A DNA stretch of 49,955 nt, from contig JAFUHF010000084.1 of the NCBI GenBank assembly GCA_017468985.1, positions 1 to 49,955 on the forward strand, written 5' to 3'. Shown here piece after piece: positions 33,650 to 41,646 of this stretch. Position 1 is the stretch's first letter. Every line of letters starts with the position of its first letter. The notes under the pieces were generated by a model. The model saw nothing but the letters and a program-made list of their open reading frames with translations. It did no database searches and was not told the origin of the DNA. Origin of the DNA: Bacteroidaceae bacterium. GTDB lineage: Bacteria; Bacteroidota; Bacteroidia; Bacteroidales; Bacteroidaceae. Position numbers and translations under genes: made by a program.

Positions 33650-34270
33650 ATGATCATTGAACAGCCCTCTCTGTGGTTACGCTGGGCATACCCCGACGCG
33701 CTTTGGCGCATGAACAGCCACGAGAGGGCCGTTTATTTAACCTTCGACGACGGCCCCGTTCCTGAAATAACGCCCTTTGTACTGGAAACCCTGCGCCAGC
33801 ACCAGGTGAAGGCCACCTTCTTCATGGTAGGCGACAATGTTCGCAAACATCCTCAACTCTATGAGCAAGTAGTAGCCGAAGGACACCGCATTGGCAACCA
33901 CACCTTCAATCATCTGGACGGATTCAGACACGGCATCCGCAGCTATCTGAACAATGTGGAGAAAGCCAATCAGTTGCTCCATACCGATCTCTTCCGCCCT
34001 CCCCACGGATGGCTCAAGTGGGAGCAATACTTTTTCCTCCGTCGAAACTATCAGCTGGTGATGTGGGACGTTGTGACGCGCGACTACAGCAAACGGCTCA
34101 ACGCCCAGCAAGTGTTCAACAATGTGAAGCGCTACACGCGTCCCGGATCCATCATCACCTTCCACGACTCATTGAAGAGCAAAGACAAGCTGTATTATGC
34201 CCTCCCTCTATCCATCGCATGGCTCAAGGAGCAAGGCTACAAATTCTGCACCTTTCCACGCATCAAATAA
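33650..34270 (+). CDS. Polysaccharide deacetylase, CE4 (NodB domain)
   Basis: This metal-dependent deacetylase of 206 residues acts on N-acetylated glycans. AVYLTFDDGPVPEITPFVL carries the Asp-Asp pair (33-34). GNHTFNHLDGF carries His 84 and His 88 of the HxxxH metal site. RPPHGWLKWEQ replaces the common RPPYG, WDVVTRDY is intact, and ITFHDS supplies the catalytic His. There is no signal peptide, although a short Trp-rich N-terminus (SLWLRWAYPDALWRM) may associate with the membrane. The frame extends to 33596 within the GT117 gene, but 33650 fits the family start. Close coupling to GT117 suggests a shared glycan substrate. Confidence 0.92.
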   Translation: MIIEQPSLWLRWAYPDALWRMNSHERAVYLTFDDGPVPEITPFVLETLRQHQVKATFFMVGDNVRKHPQLYEQVVAEGHRIGNHTFNHLDGFRHGIRSYLNNVEKANQLLHTDLFRPPHGWLKWEQYFFLRRNYQLVMWDVVTRDYSKRLNAQQVFNNVKRYTRPGSIITFHDSLKSKDKLYYALPLSIAWLKEQGYKFCTFPRIK

Positions 34271-34311
34271 AGAAGCCTATGCAAAACCGCGGTTATTTCC
34301 AAAGTTTTCAG

Positions 34312-34319
34312 TACTTTTG
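34312..34319 (+). promoter_or_regulatory. -7 promoter element of nfeD-SPFH
   Basis: TACTTTTG matches TAnnTTTG, 28 bases before the ATG at 34348. No clear -33 TTTG. Confidence 0.5.
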
Positions 34320-34347
34320 CAAATACACATTCTAAACGCTTTTTACG

Positions 34348-34800
34348 ATGACAGCATTCTATGTATGGTTAGGCATAGCCTTTCTGCTCTTCATCCTTGA
34401 AATTCTCATCACTTCCACCTTCGCCCTACTGTGTTTTGCCGTAGGCTCCATCGTTGCTGCGGTAGCCGGGTTGGTAGACCTCAACGTAGTATGGCAGCTC
34501 ATTGTGTTTGCCATCATTTCGCTCATGGCCTTTCTCTTTATCCGTCCTGGCCTGCTCAAACATCTGAACGCCCGGAGTGCCACGCGGCCCAAAACCAACG
34601 TTGATGCCCTCATAGACCGCAAGGCCAAGGTTGTGGAACGCATTGCCGGCAGTCATCAGTTGGGACGCGTAGCCATTGATGGCGACAACTGGCAGGCCCT
34701 ATCGGCCGACGAAGCCCCCATAGAAGTAGGCGAACAAGTCATCGTTGAAAGCATCGACAGCATCATTCTCACCGTAAGGCGAGCAAATCTTCAGTCCTGA
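34348..34800 (+). CDS. NfeD-family membrane protein
   Basis: The 150-residue protein has three or four closely spaced membrane segments (about 4-24, 27-47 and 50-68). A C-terminal OB-fold domain follows (KVVERIAGSHQLGRVAIDGDNWQALSADEAPIEVGEQVIVESIDSIILTV), the short-form NfeD architecture. NfeD proteins work as partners of SPFH proteins in membrane microdomains. The SPFH gene starts 30 bases downstream, the conserved pairing. Confidence 0.92.
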   Translation: MTAFYVWLGIAFLLFILEILITSTFALLCFAVGSIVAAVAGLVDLNVVWQLIVFAIISLMAFLFIRPGLLKHLNARSATRPKTNVDALIDRKAKVVERIAGSHQLGRVAIDGDNWQALSADEAPIEVGEQVIVESIDSIILTVRRANLQS

Positions 34801-34830
34801 TTTTTTTATTCACTTCAAATCATAGCCCAT

Positions 34831-35808
34831 ATGACAGCGCTTTACATTCTGGCCATCATAGCACTGGCCATCATCGTGTTAGTATCTAAAGGTGTAAAGA
34901 TTATTCCACAATCCGAAACACAAGTCATCGAACGCCTGGGACGCTACGACCGCACGCTGGCCTCCGGTCTCAACATCATCCTGCCATTCATCGACCGCCC
35001 ACGCGAAATCTGTACTCGCATTTCCTATCAGGCCGCCAATGGCAAGACCTATGCCATGATAAAAGCCACCAACAAAATCGATCTTCGCGAACAGGTCTAC
35101 GATTTTCCTAAACAGAGCGTCATCACGAAAGACAATGTGGTGACCGAAATCAACGCCCTTCTCTATTTCCAGATCATGGATCCCGTCAAGGCTGTTTACG
35201 AAATAGACAATCTGCCTAACGCCATCGAGAAGCTCACGCAAACCACCCTCCGTAACGTGGTGGGCGAATTGGAATTGGACGAATCGCTGACCTCTCGCGA
35301 CATCATCAACTCCAAGCTGCGTACCGTTCTGGACGAAGCCACCAACAAATGGGGCGTAAAGGTAAACCGCGTAGAGCTTCAGGACATCACTCCGCCTGAT
35401 TCCGTTCGCGATGCCATGGAACAGCAAATGCAGGCCGAACGCTCGCGTCGTGCCGAAATTCTGCGTGCCGAGGGTGAAAAGCAGAGCGCCATCTTGCAGT
35501 CGGAGGGCGAAAAACAGAGCCTCATCAATCAGGCCGAAGCCCATAAGCAGAGCCAGATACTGAAAGCCCAGGGCGAAGCGCAGGCCAAAATACTCCAGGC
35601 CGATGCTGAAGCGCAGGCCATCGCTCGCGTGGCTGAAGCCGTAAGACAGAGCCAAACCGACCCAGCCTCCTATCTGCTGGCCACCAAATACATCGCCACC
35701 CTAAAGGAAATGGTCAACGGCAAGGACAGCAAAACGGTCTACATTCCTTACGAAGCCACTGGCATTCTCGGCAGTTTGGGTGGGATTAAGGACATTTTTA
35801 AGAATTAG
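34831..35808 (+). CDS. SPFH/Band 7 protein (stomatin-like)
   Basis: The 325-residue protein has an N-terminal membrane anchor (ALYILAIIALAIIVLVSKG). The SPFH domain (about 20-190) includes IPQSETQVIERLGRYDRTLASGLNIILPFID and LTQTTLRNVVGELELDESLTSRD. A coiled coil then carries repeated EGEKQ/AEAHKQ/GEAQAK heptads (about 200-275). The tail ends in GILGSLGGIKDIF. Such proteins form large membrane rings that organise microdomains and protect membrane-protein quality; the partner is the NfeD protein encoded just upstream. Confidence 0.94.
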   Translation: MTALYILAIIALAIIVLVSKGVKIIPQSETQVIERLGRYDRTLASGLNIILPFIDRPREICTRISYQAANGKTYAMIKATNKIDLREQVYDFPKQSVITKDNVVTEINALLYFQIMDPVKAVYEIDNLPNAIEKLTQTTLRNVVGELELDESLTSRDIINSKLRTVLDEATNKWGVKVNRVELQDITPPDSVRDAMEQQMQAERSRRAEILRAEGEKQSAILQSEGEKQSLINQAEAHKQSQILKAQGEAQAKILQADAEAQAIARVAEAVRQSQTDPASYLLATKYIATLKEMVNGKDSKTVYIPYEATGILGSLGGIKDIFKN

Positions 35809-35837
35809 AAGAACATCGCTATAGCAATATAAAGAAT

Positions 35838-35925
35838 CCGAGGTTCCTTCCTGTCGCAATGGGTGCAACATATTTCCCTCCGAGGTTCTCAGGCGAAACA
35901 CTTGTGGGCTGGGAACCCGAGGTTC
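35838..35925. repeat. Three copies of CCGAGGTTC at about 40-bp spacing
   Basis: CCGAGGTTC occurs at 35838-35846, 35880-35888 and 35917-35925, spaced 42 and 37 bases apart with unlike spacers. It lies just after the SPFH gene. The spacing resembles that of the array at 20419-20744, although the motif differs. Confidence 0.6.
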
Positions 35926-35954
35926 TGAAGATTCAAAAATCTAAAAAACAGAAT

Positions 35955-36244
35955 TGCCCCAATCAATGTAAACAGACTTACGAGCACCCAGTGCTCCAAG
36001 TTTATCAACGAGGTGACCGCTCTGGCCCAGGCTGACGACAAAGGAGACATATTGAGAGGCGGCAGTATGGTGGAATTTCGGAAGCATTGTAGATGACATT
36101 GATTTGTCTGGCATTAATACCATTTATAATAAGTCGACTCTGAAAAAATCTACTCCCATCTACGATCTGCAAGGTCGCCGCGTAATGCAGACTGAAAGCG
36201 GAAAGATCTACGTGCGCAGAGGACGGAAGTTCCGCCAACCATAA
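35955..36244 (+). pseudogene. Decayed 3' end of a secreted protein gene
   Basis: The last 50 or so codons before the stop at 36242-36244 read NTIYNKSTLKKSTPIYDLQG then RRVMQTESGKIYVRRGRKF. This is the YDLQGRRV...GIY(V/I)xxGRK ending common to secreted Bacteroidales proteins. The frame is interrupted upstream by a TGA near 36055. Protein-like sequence continues in another frame (VNRLTSTQCSKFINEVTALAQADDKGD, about 35960-36050), implying at least one frameshift. No start or signal peptide remains. It is a remnant of a larger gene whose 5' part has been lost. Confidence 0.6.
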
Positions 36245-36273
36245 GGTATTCATCAGAAGGTGTAACGACAATC

Positions 36274-36305
36274 ATTTCGGCCACCGAACGTTCGGTGGCC
36301 GAAAT
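36274..36305. repeat. 32-base perfect palindrome
   Basis: ATTTCGGCCACCGAAC (36274-36289) is followed directly by its exact reverse complement (36290-36305) with no spacer. It lies 29 bases after the decayed gene's stop and is followed by AT-rich sequence without a T run. It could be a terminator-like hairpin, a protein-binding site or a recombination scar. Confidence 0.8.
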
Positions 36306-36557
36306 ATATTATATATATAAGGTATACAAGCAGCTGTTAAACGTGCTCATCGTGGAGCATCTGAAAAGGAAAAGCTATCGCCAAACTGCTTTAGTTCTGA
36401 AAAAAGCAACTATCTGCTGGTGCTTCCGTAAAAAACAATAATCCGAAGCGCCAATGGTTAAACATTCTGCCGCATCATGCGTCAAAAAGGAAAACAGCAA
36501 GAGCGTATTATCGCCAACAGCAAACTTCAACGTTTAACCCCAAAAGAGATTTGAGTC
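36306..36557. other. Gene-free stretch before the GH5-like gene
   Basis: About 250 bases. An alternating TA run (36306-36320) follows the palindrome. A frame without ATG (…KQLLNVLIVEHLKRKSYRQT) reads to a TAA near 36440 and is too weak to call. No TAnnTTTG element was found before the gene at 36558. Confidence 0.4.
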
Positions 36558-38018
36558 ATGAAAAAGTTGAATTTCACCCTTCGTTTTCTTCTCACCCTCA
36601 TCCTCCTCGCATGGGGAGTAGATGCAAGCATCGCCCAGTGGATCAGACCGGCAAGGTATCAGGAAATGCTCGGAAGCGGCATAGACGTTGATTGGTGGAC
36701 CGACGCTTCCCTTTATTCCGGCACCGACTGGGCCACAGCCATTGCAGATTTTCGCAATGTCGGCATTCAGCACGTGCGCATTACGCTCACCGACGATCTC
36801 CTCTCCCCCTCCGACTTCCAGCTTTTAGATCGGCAGGTGAACTACCTGTTGCAGGCCGACATCGTTCCCATCATTGCTTGTAAGCCGCGTATCGTGTCTG
36901 GCCGCTCTCCGGCTTGGCACCACCGCCACATCACTGATTGGTGGGACGCCATGGCCTATCACTACCAGAACTACCCATCCTTGCTGTCGTTCGACATCCT
37001 GCTGGAACCCTCCGCCACGCTGTTCTCCTCTTACACTCTGCTCAACGATTTCTATGAAGACTGTGTAGCCACCATACGTTCCACTAACCCTTGCCGCATT
37101 CTCTTCATCGCCCCATCGGCCGGCAGCGACCCTCTGTATCTGCACCACCTGCGCATCCCTTCGCATGCCAATGGCTATCTCATGGCCGAATGGCACTTCC
37201 TCAACCGATCCAACTACGAACGTGCCTGGAACGACTGGCAGCATCGCCGTTCCTATGGTGAACGCTGGATCAACAGCCGCATTGAGGCCGCATTAGACTG
37301 GCAACGGCGTACAGGAATCTACACCTGGATAGGCGGCAGCTACTTTGGTTTTGCCACCGATGCCGCCCACCAATCATTCCATCTTTACCTCACCAACGCA
37401 TTCCATCGGGCTCGCCTGCCATTTGCCGTGCGCGGCATCCATCGCTATTACGACTACCATAACCTCCACTGGCAGCAAACGGCCATGCGCCCCATGCAGA
37501 CCATCTTCCCACGCCACAATTTCGCTCGCCAAGGCCAACCTGCACCATCCGTGCCTCACGCTCCATCCAGCGGTTTCAGTATCAGCGGCCGTCACTTCAA
37601 CGGCTCACTCTCACCCCACATGCAGCAACCACAGAAGCAGTCTGCCTCAGGCTTCCGCATTCAGGATCGTCCAAACAACGAGAACCTTTCTCGCATCCAG
37701 ACTGGTGGCAACGGACGCTCCTCCGTTCAGCCACGGGGAAACGCATTCAGCTTTGGCAGGCCTGAACAGCAAACCTCACGCACGAACAGCACCACTTCGC
37801 GTAACAGCTTTACCCCCTCTGCTTCGCAACCCTCGCAACATCGCAGCCAAAGTCAAAGTCAGCAGCAAAGCCGTTCGCGTCATGGAAACAGCAATAAACC
37901 ATCTGCCACCCCTTCCGCTCAAAGCAAATCTTCCTCATCGCCAGCCTCAGCAGCCACACCTCATCCATCTACCTCACGCCGAGGCGGCGGTGGAGTAGCC
38001 CGTGGGCAGAGGAATTAA
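36558..38018 (+). CDS. GH5-like secreted protein with altered active site and disordered tail
   Basis: The 486-residue product has a signal peptide (FLLTLILLAWGVDASIAQ). A region of about 300 residues resembles the GH5 cellulase fold: MLGSGIDVDWW, FRNVGIQHVRITLTDDL, WWDAMAYHYQNYPSLLSFDILLEP, ATIRSTNPCRILFIAPS. In GH5 the acid/base motif is NEP; here it is LEP, so Glu is kept but Asn is lost. The nucleophile motif GEFG seems to be replaced by GGSYFG (IYTWIGGSYFGFATD). Residues 330-486 are low complexity, rich in Ser, Gln, Arg and Asn, ending in an RRGGGG-type segment. It may be a catalytically dead binding protein. The fold assignment is by eye. Confidence 0.7.
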   Translation: MKKLNFTLRFLLTLILLAWGVDASIAQWIRPARYQEMLGSGIDVDWWTDASLYSGTDWATAIADFRNVGIQHVRITLTDDLLSPSDFQLLDRQVNYLLQADIVPIIACKPRIVSGRSPAWHHRHITDWWDAMAYHYQNYPSLLSFDILLEPSATLFSSYTLLNDFYEDCVATIRSTNPCRILFIAPSAGSDPLYLHHLRIPSHANGYLMAEWHFLNRSNYERAWNDWQHRRSYGERWINSRIEAALDWQRRTGIYTWIGGSYFGFATDAAHQSFHLYLTNAFHRARLPFAVRGIHRYYDYHNLHWQQTAMRPMQTIFPRHNFARQGQPAPSVPHAPSSGFSISGRHFNGSLSPHMQQPQKQSASGFRIQDRPNNENLSRIQTGGNGRSSVQPRGNAFSFGRPEQQTSRTNSTTSRNSFTPSASQPSQHRSQSQSQQQSRSRHGNSNKPSATPSAQSKSSSSPASAATPHPSTSRRGGGGVARGQRN

Positions 38019-38118
38019 GATGAATTATTGCTCAGGAAAAATTCTAAGAAAGGTCTCCGTTTTTCTGCTTTTCTCAAATTAGAGAGGCTGAATCTTTCTG
38101 CCATAGTCCGAAAAATCG

Positions 38119-38126
38119 TACTTTTG
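38119..38126 (+). promoter_or_regulatory. -7 promoter element of the patatin gene
   Basis: TACTTTTG matches TAnnTTTG, 21 bases before the ATG at 38148. The upstream TTTC/TCTG around 38095-38100 is a weak -33. Confidence 0.5.
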
Positions 38127-38147
38127 TGGAAAGATTCATAAAACAAC

Positions 38148-39161
38148 ATGTGGACCACCTTTAAAATGGCACTGCTCATAGGCGGACTAGCTTTCAGTTC
38201 CGCTGCCATGTCCTCCAGCCATGAAGCAGGAAAACAACCCGACGCTGCAAAGTCCGAAAGGCTCAAGGTGGGCCTTGTACTGGGCGGAGGAGGTGCAAAG
38301 GGAGCAGCCGAGGTTGGAGTACTCAAGGTGATAGAACAAGTGGGCATTCCCATTGACTACATAGCCGGCACCAGCATAGGAGCCATCATTGGGGGACTCT
38401 ATGCCACAGGCCACAGCGCAGCAGAAATAGATACCATGTTTCGTTCTCAAAAGTGGCTATCGCTACTCACCGACCGCAACGAATACCGTGCTTCGTCTGT
38501 AATTTCTACCGAAGACAGCACTACCTACGTTCTGGGATTCCCCATAGGACGCAAACCGCGCAAACGACGCACCATTGGCATAATGCGTGGGGACCATATC
38601 GTGCATCTGCTTGACAGCATGACGGGCCAGCCTGACTCCATCAACTTCGACCACCTCCCCATTCCCTTCCGCTGCGTAGCGGCCGACATGAAAAACCGCA
38701 AGGAAGTGGTGCTCAGAAATGGCCATCTGGCCATGTGCATGAGAGCCAGCATGGCTATTCCGGGAGCCTTCAAGCCCGTAGTGATGGATTCTTTGGTGCT
38801 CTACGACGGTGGCATGCTCAACAATCTTCCCGTTGACGTGGTGAGAGCCATGGGGGCCGACGTGGTCATCGCCATTGACCTGACGCAAAACAAACGCGAG
38901 GCACGCGACTTCTCCCTACGCGAAACATTGGGCATAGGCGGCATAATGGACTGGATGGTATCTCGGCCGGACTTGGTCAAGTACAACCAGAACCGCCGCA
39001 ATGCTGAGGTTTATATCAATCCCAATCTAAGCGGCTATGGTGCAAGCAGCTTTTCCAAACAAAAGATCGCCGAAATGATGAACATTGGCGAACGCACGGC
39101 CATCATCAACCGCAAAAGCTTGGAAAAACTCAAGAAGCGCGTAGAACTGGGCGTAAGGTAA
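38148..39161 (+). CDS. Patatin-like phospholipase
   Basis: This lipid acyl hydrolase of 337 residues has a Ser-Asp catalytic dyad. A signal-like N-terminus (MALLIGGLAFSSAAMSSS) is followed by the oxyanion loop VGLVLGGGGAKGAAEVGVL. GTSIGAIIGGLYATG carries the nucleophile Ser 76, and VLYDGGMLNNLPVDV carries Asp 220. All patatin motifs are intact. No outer-membrane barrel domain follows, so this is the short form, likely periplasmic. The SGNH-protein gene follows within 60 bases. Confidence 0.93.
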   Translation: MWTTFKMALLIGGLAFSSAAMSSSHEAGKQPDAAKSERLKVGLVLGGGGAKGAAEVGVLKVIEQVGIPIDYIAGTSIGAIIGGLYATGHSAAEIDTMFRSQKWLSLLTDRNEYRASSVISTEDSTTYVLGFPIGRKPRKRRTIGIMRGDHIVHLLDSMTGQPDSINFDHLPIPFRCVAADMKNRKEVVLRNGHLAMCMRASMAIPGAFKPVVMDSLVLYDGGMLNNLPVDVVRAMGADVVIAIDLTQNKREARDFSLRETLGIGGIMDWMVSRPDLVKYNQNRRNAEVYINPNLSGYGASSFSKQKIAEMMNIGERTAIINRKSLEKLKKRVELGVR

Positions 39162-39221
39162 GCGGCCCTTGTACCCAAAAGCATTAACATCAATATCCTC
39201 ATGAATATTATTCTTAAGCAA

Positions 39222-40010
39222 ATGAAAAGAAACTTTCTCCGCACCGCCATCCTACTGCTCCTGAGCATCACTGCCATGCTGGGCAGAGCACAAAAGGCTG
39301 ACTCCGTCCGCATCCTGTGGATAGGCAACAGCTACACTTACGTCAACGACCTGCCCGAAATGGTAAAGACCATCGCCTTCGGAAAGGGCAAACTCCTCAG
39401 CACCACCCGTATGCTGAAAGGCGGCGAACGCCTGAGTGGCCACTTGGCCAACGAAAAGCTCCGCTCCTGCCTGAAGAAGGGCGGATTCCACTATGTGATC
39501 TTGCAAGAACAAAGCGCAGCTCCCTCCATGAGTACCCAGCAAGTGGCCGAGAAAGTATATGCTCCGGCCGAACAACTCGTGAAACTCATTCGTGAGGGCT
39601 CTCCAGAGGCCAAGATACTCTTCTACATGACGTGGGGCCACAAGTATGGCAACCAGCAAGAGGAAAAAACACCTTATGCCCTCAACAATACCTATGAGGA
39701 CATGCAGCAACGCCTGAAAACTTCTTACTTGGAGATGGCACATGCCAACCATGCCATTTGCGCCCCGGTAGGCATGGCCTGGCAGCGTGTAAGAAGCGAA
39801 AAGCCCGACCTGACACTCTATGATCCAGACGGCTCGCACCCCTCTAAAGCCGGCACCTACCTGGCAGCCAACGTATTCTTCGGCATCATATGCGGCGAAC
39901 CTTACCAAACATCATACTCCGCAGGTCTGAATGAAGAAACCGCCGCCTATCTGCAACGCATAGCTCACGAAACCGTTTTCGGAAACAAGGAACTCATCAA
40001 TCTGAAGTAA
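39222..40010 (+). CDS. Secreted SGNH-like protein, DUF4886
   Basis: The 262-residue product has a signal peptide (MKRNFLRTAILLLLSITAMLGRAQ). A DUF4886 domain follows: RILWIGNSYTYVNDLPEMV (nucleophile Ser in GNSYT), GGFHYVILQEQSAAP and LYDPDGSHPSKAGTYLAANVFF (Asp and His of the catalytic block). This is an SGNH-hydrolase-like fold seen in Bacteroidetes glycan loci, perhaps as an esterase; the substrate is unknown. An in-frame ATG at 39201 adds seven residues before the signal peptide; MKRNF gives a more normal n-region. Confidence 0.87.
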   Translation: MKRNFLRTAILLLLSITAMLGRAQKADSVRILWIGNSYTYVNDLPEMVKTIAFGKGKLLSTTRMLKGGERLSGHLANEKLRSCLKKGGFHYVILQEQSAAPSMSTQQVAEKVYAPAEQLVKLIREGSPEAKILFYMTWGHKYGNQQEEKTPYALNNTYEDMQQRLKTSYLEMAHANHAICAPVGMAWQRVRSEKPDLTLYDPDGSHPSKAGTYLAANVFFGIICGEPYQTSYSAGLNEETAAYLQRIAHETVFGNKELINLK

Positions 40011-40080
40011 GCTTTTCACCGTGAGGCACCATTGCTTGAAGCGTTGCAAAGACCGAAAGACCACTTTTTCAACTTCACTT

Positions 40081-40112
40081 ATTGGCAGCCAAACGATTTA
40101 TGCTTAACTTTG
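40081..40112 (+). promoter_or_regulatory. Promoter of the Gfo/Idh/MocA gene
   Basis: TAACTTTG at 40105-40112 is an exact -7 match. ATTG at 40081-40084 is a near -33 match with a 20-base spacer. The ATG lies at 40155. Confidence 0.6.
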
Positions 40113-40154
40113 CAATCAGTGTAGGACAAACATCAAATCATCAACTTAACATAT

Positions 40155-41564
40155 ATGGAAAAACAAACCAAGAAACCATCGGCACTGTCCGCTCAGCCCA
40201 AATCCCAGGCTGGAAGCGGTATGAGTCGCCGCGACTTTTTAGGACTGGCAGGGTTGGGACTGGCCGGACTCACCATCCTGCCCAGCTGGAAGACTCCTGA
40301 CGGAAAGAAAATAGCACCGAGCGACCGCGTGGTGCTGGGATTCGTAGGCTTAGGTCAGCAGGGATGCAGCGATTTCCGCAGCTTCTCAGCCTGTCCGGGC
40401 ATACAGGTGGCTGCATGCTGCGACGTAGACTCCATTAAGCGTGAGCGCTTCCGCCGCATCGTGGCCAAATGGCAGAAAGACTCTGGCCAGAACGAGCGTT
40501 GCGACCAGTATGAATTCTATGAAGAATTGTTGGAACGCAAAGACATCGATGCCATTGAGATTGCCACCCCAGACCACTGGCATGCCCTTGTGGCCATTCA
40601 CGCCTGCGAGGCTGGAAAAGACATTTATTGCCAAAAGCCTCTGGCTTATACCATCACTGAAGGCTTAGCCGTGCAGGCCGCCGTGAGAGCCAACCACCGT
40701 ATTCTGCAAATGGGTAGCCAGCAACGCTCCAGCAAGGAGTTCCAGCAGGCCATTGCATTGGTACGCAGCGGCGGAATCGGCCACATTGACAAGATCTACG
40801 TGCGCGTAGGCGATCCTCCAAAGCCCTTAGACCTTCCTGAAATGCCCGTACCGGCCAATCTGAACTTCAATCAGTGGCTCGGGCCACTCAACGATCCCAA
40901 GATACACTACCATCCCGACCTGTGTCCACCCATCTCGCTCGATCCCGACCAGAACGAAAAGTTGTGGGGAGCCTGGCGTTGGTATTCGGAGACAGGCAAC
41001 GGCTATCCAGCCGACTGGGGTGCCCACATGTACGACATCGCTCAGGCTGCCATAGGCATGGACGGACTGGGTCCCGTAGAGTTTATTCCTCAGGGCTACA
41101 ACGGCACGAAGTATGGCACCATGAAATATGCCAACGGCATCGTTATGACAGAGCAGCCCTACCGTGAAGACAATCCGAATGCACAGGGCATTCAGTTCAT
41201 TGGCGACAAGGGATGGCTCAAGGTGGCTCGCGGCTACATTGAATGCTCCAACCCCGATCTCCTCAAGAAGCAGGAACAGCAGATTGCTGCCGGACAATAC
41301 GAAGTGAGTTCGCCGCACATGCAGAACTTCATTGACGCCATTCGCGCCCACAAGGATCCCATTGCGCCCGTGGAATATGGCACGAGCACCAACACGCTGT
41401 GCTGCCTCTTCAACATTGCACGCGAGCTGAAGCGTCCCGTGAAGTGGAACCCTGCCCTCCTTTCGTTCGAAGGCGACAAGGAAGCTGCTGCCCACCGCCT
41501 CTACTGGTACGAGTATCGCAGACCCTACAAGCTGCCTTACTGCGACAAGCGCAACAATTGCTGA
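40155..41564 (+). CDS. Tat-exported Gfo/Idh/MocA-family oxidoreductase
   Basis: The 469-residue product has a twin-arginine signal (SRRDFLGLAGLGLAGLTILP, about residues 24-43). A Rossmann domain begins VVLGFVGLGQQGCSDF and binds NAD(P). AIEIATPDHWHALVAIHACEAGKDIYCQKPLA contains the EKP-like motif as QKP. The C-terminal domain has RWYSETGNGYPADWGAHMYDIAQ. Exported members of this family are frequent in Bacteroidetes and include sugar oxidoreductases and NAD-dependent glycosidases that use a transient redox step; the substrate here is unknown. It is monocistronic, between an exact -7 element and a strong hairpin. Confidence 0.92.
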   Translation: MEKQTKKPSALSAQPKSQAGSGMSRRDFLGLAGLGLAGLTILPSWKTPDGKKIAPSDRVVLGFVGLGQQGCSDFRSFSACPGIQVAACCDVDSIKRERFRRIVAKWQKDSGQNERCDQYEFYEELLERKDIDAIEIATPDHWHALVAIHACEAGKDIYCQKPLAYTITEGLAVQAAVRANHRILQMGSQQRSSKEFQQAIALVRSGGIGHIDKIYVRVGDPPKPLDLPEMPVPANLNFNQWLGPLNDPKIHYHPDLCPPISLDPDQNEKLWGAWRWYSETGNGYPADWGAHMYDIAQAAIGMDGLGPVEFIPQGYNGTKYGTMKYANGIVMTEQPYREDNPNAQGIQFIGDKGWLKVARGYIECSNPDLLKKQEQQIAAGQYEVSSPHMQNFIDAIRAHKDPIAPVEYGTSTNTLCCLFNIARELKRPVKWNPALLSFEGDKEAAAHRLYWYEYRRPYKLPYCDKRNNC

Positions 41565-41583
41565 GGCGCGCCTCCCACATACA

Positions 41584-41622
41584 TTTACCTCCATCCGTCC
41601 ACAAGTTACGGATGGAGGTAAA
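41584..41622. terminator. Hairpin between convergent genes, likely bidirectional terminator
   Basis: TTTACCTCCATCCGT (41584-41598) pairs perfectly with ACGGATGGAGGTAAA (41608-41622) across a nine-base loop. It lies between the convergent genes ending at 41564 (+) and 41647 (-). The stem ends in A:T pairs, so each transcript would end near a weak U stretch. Confidence 0.75.
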
Positions 41623-41646
41623 ATCTTGAATCCGAACACTGCCCGG

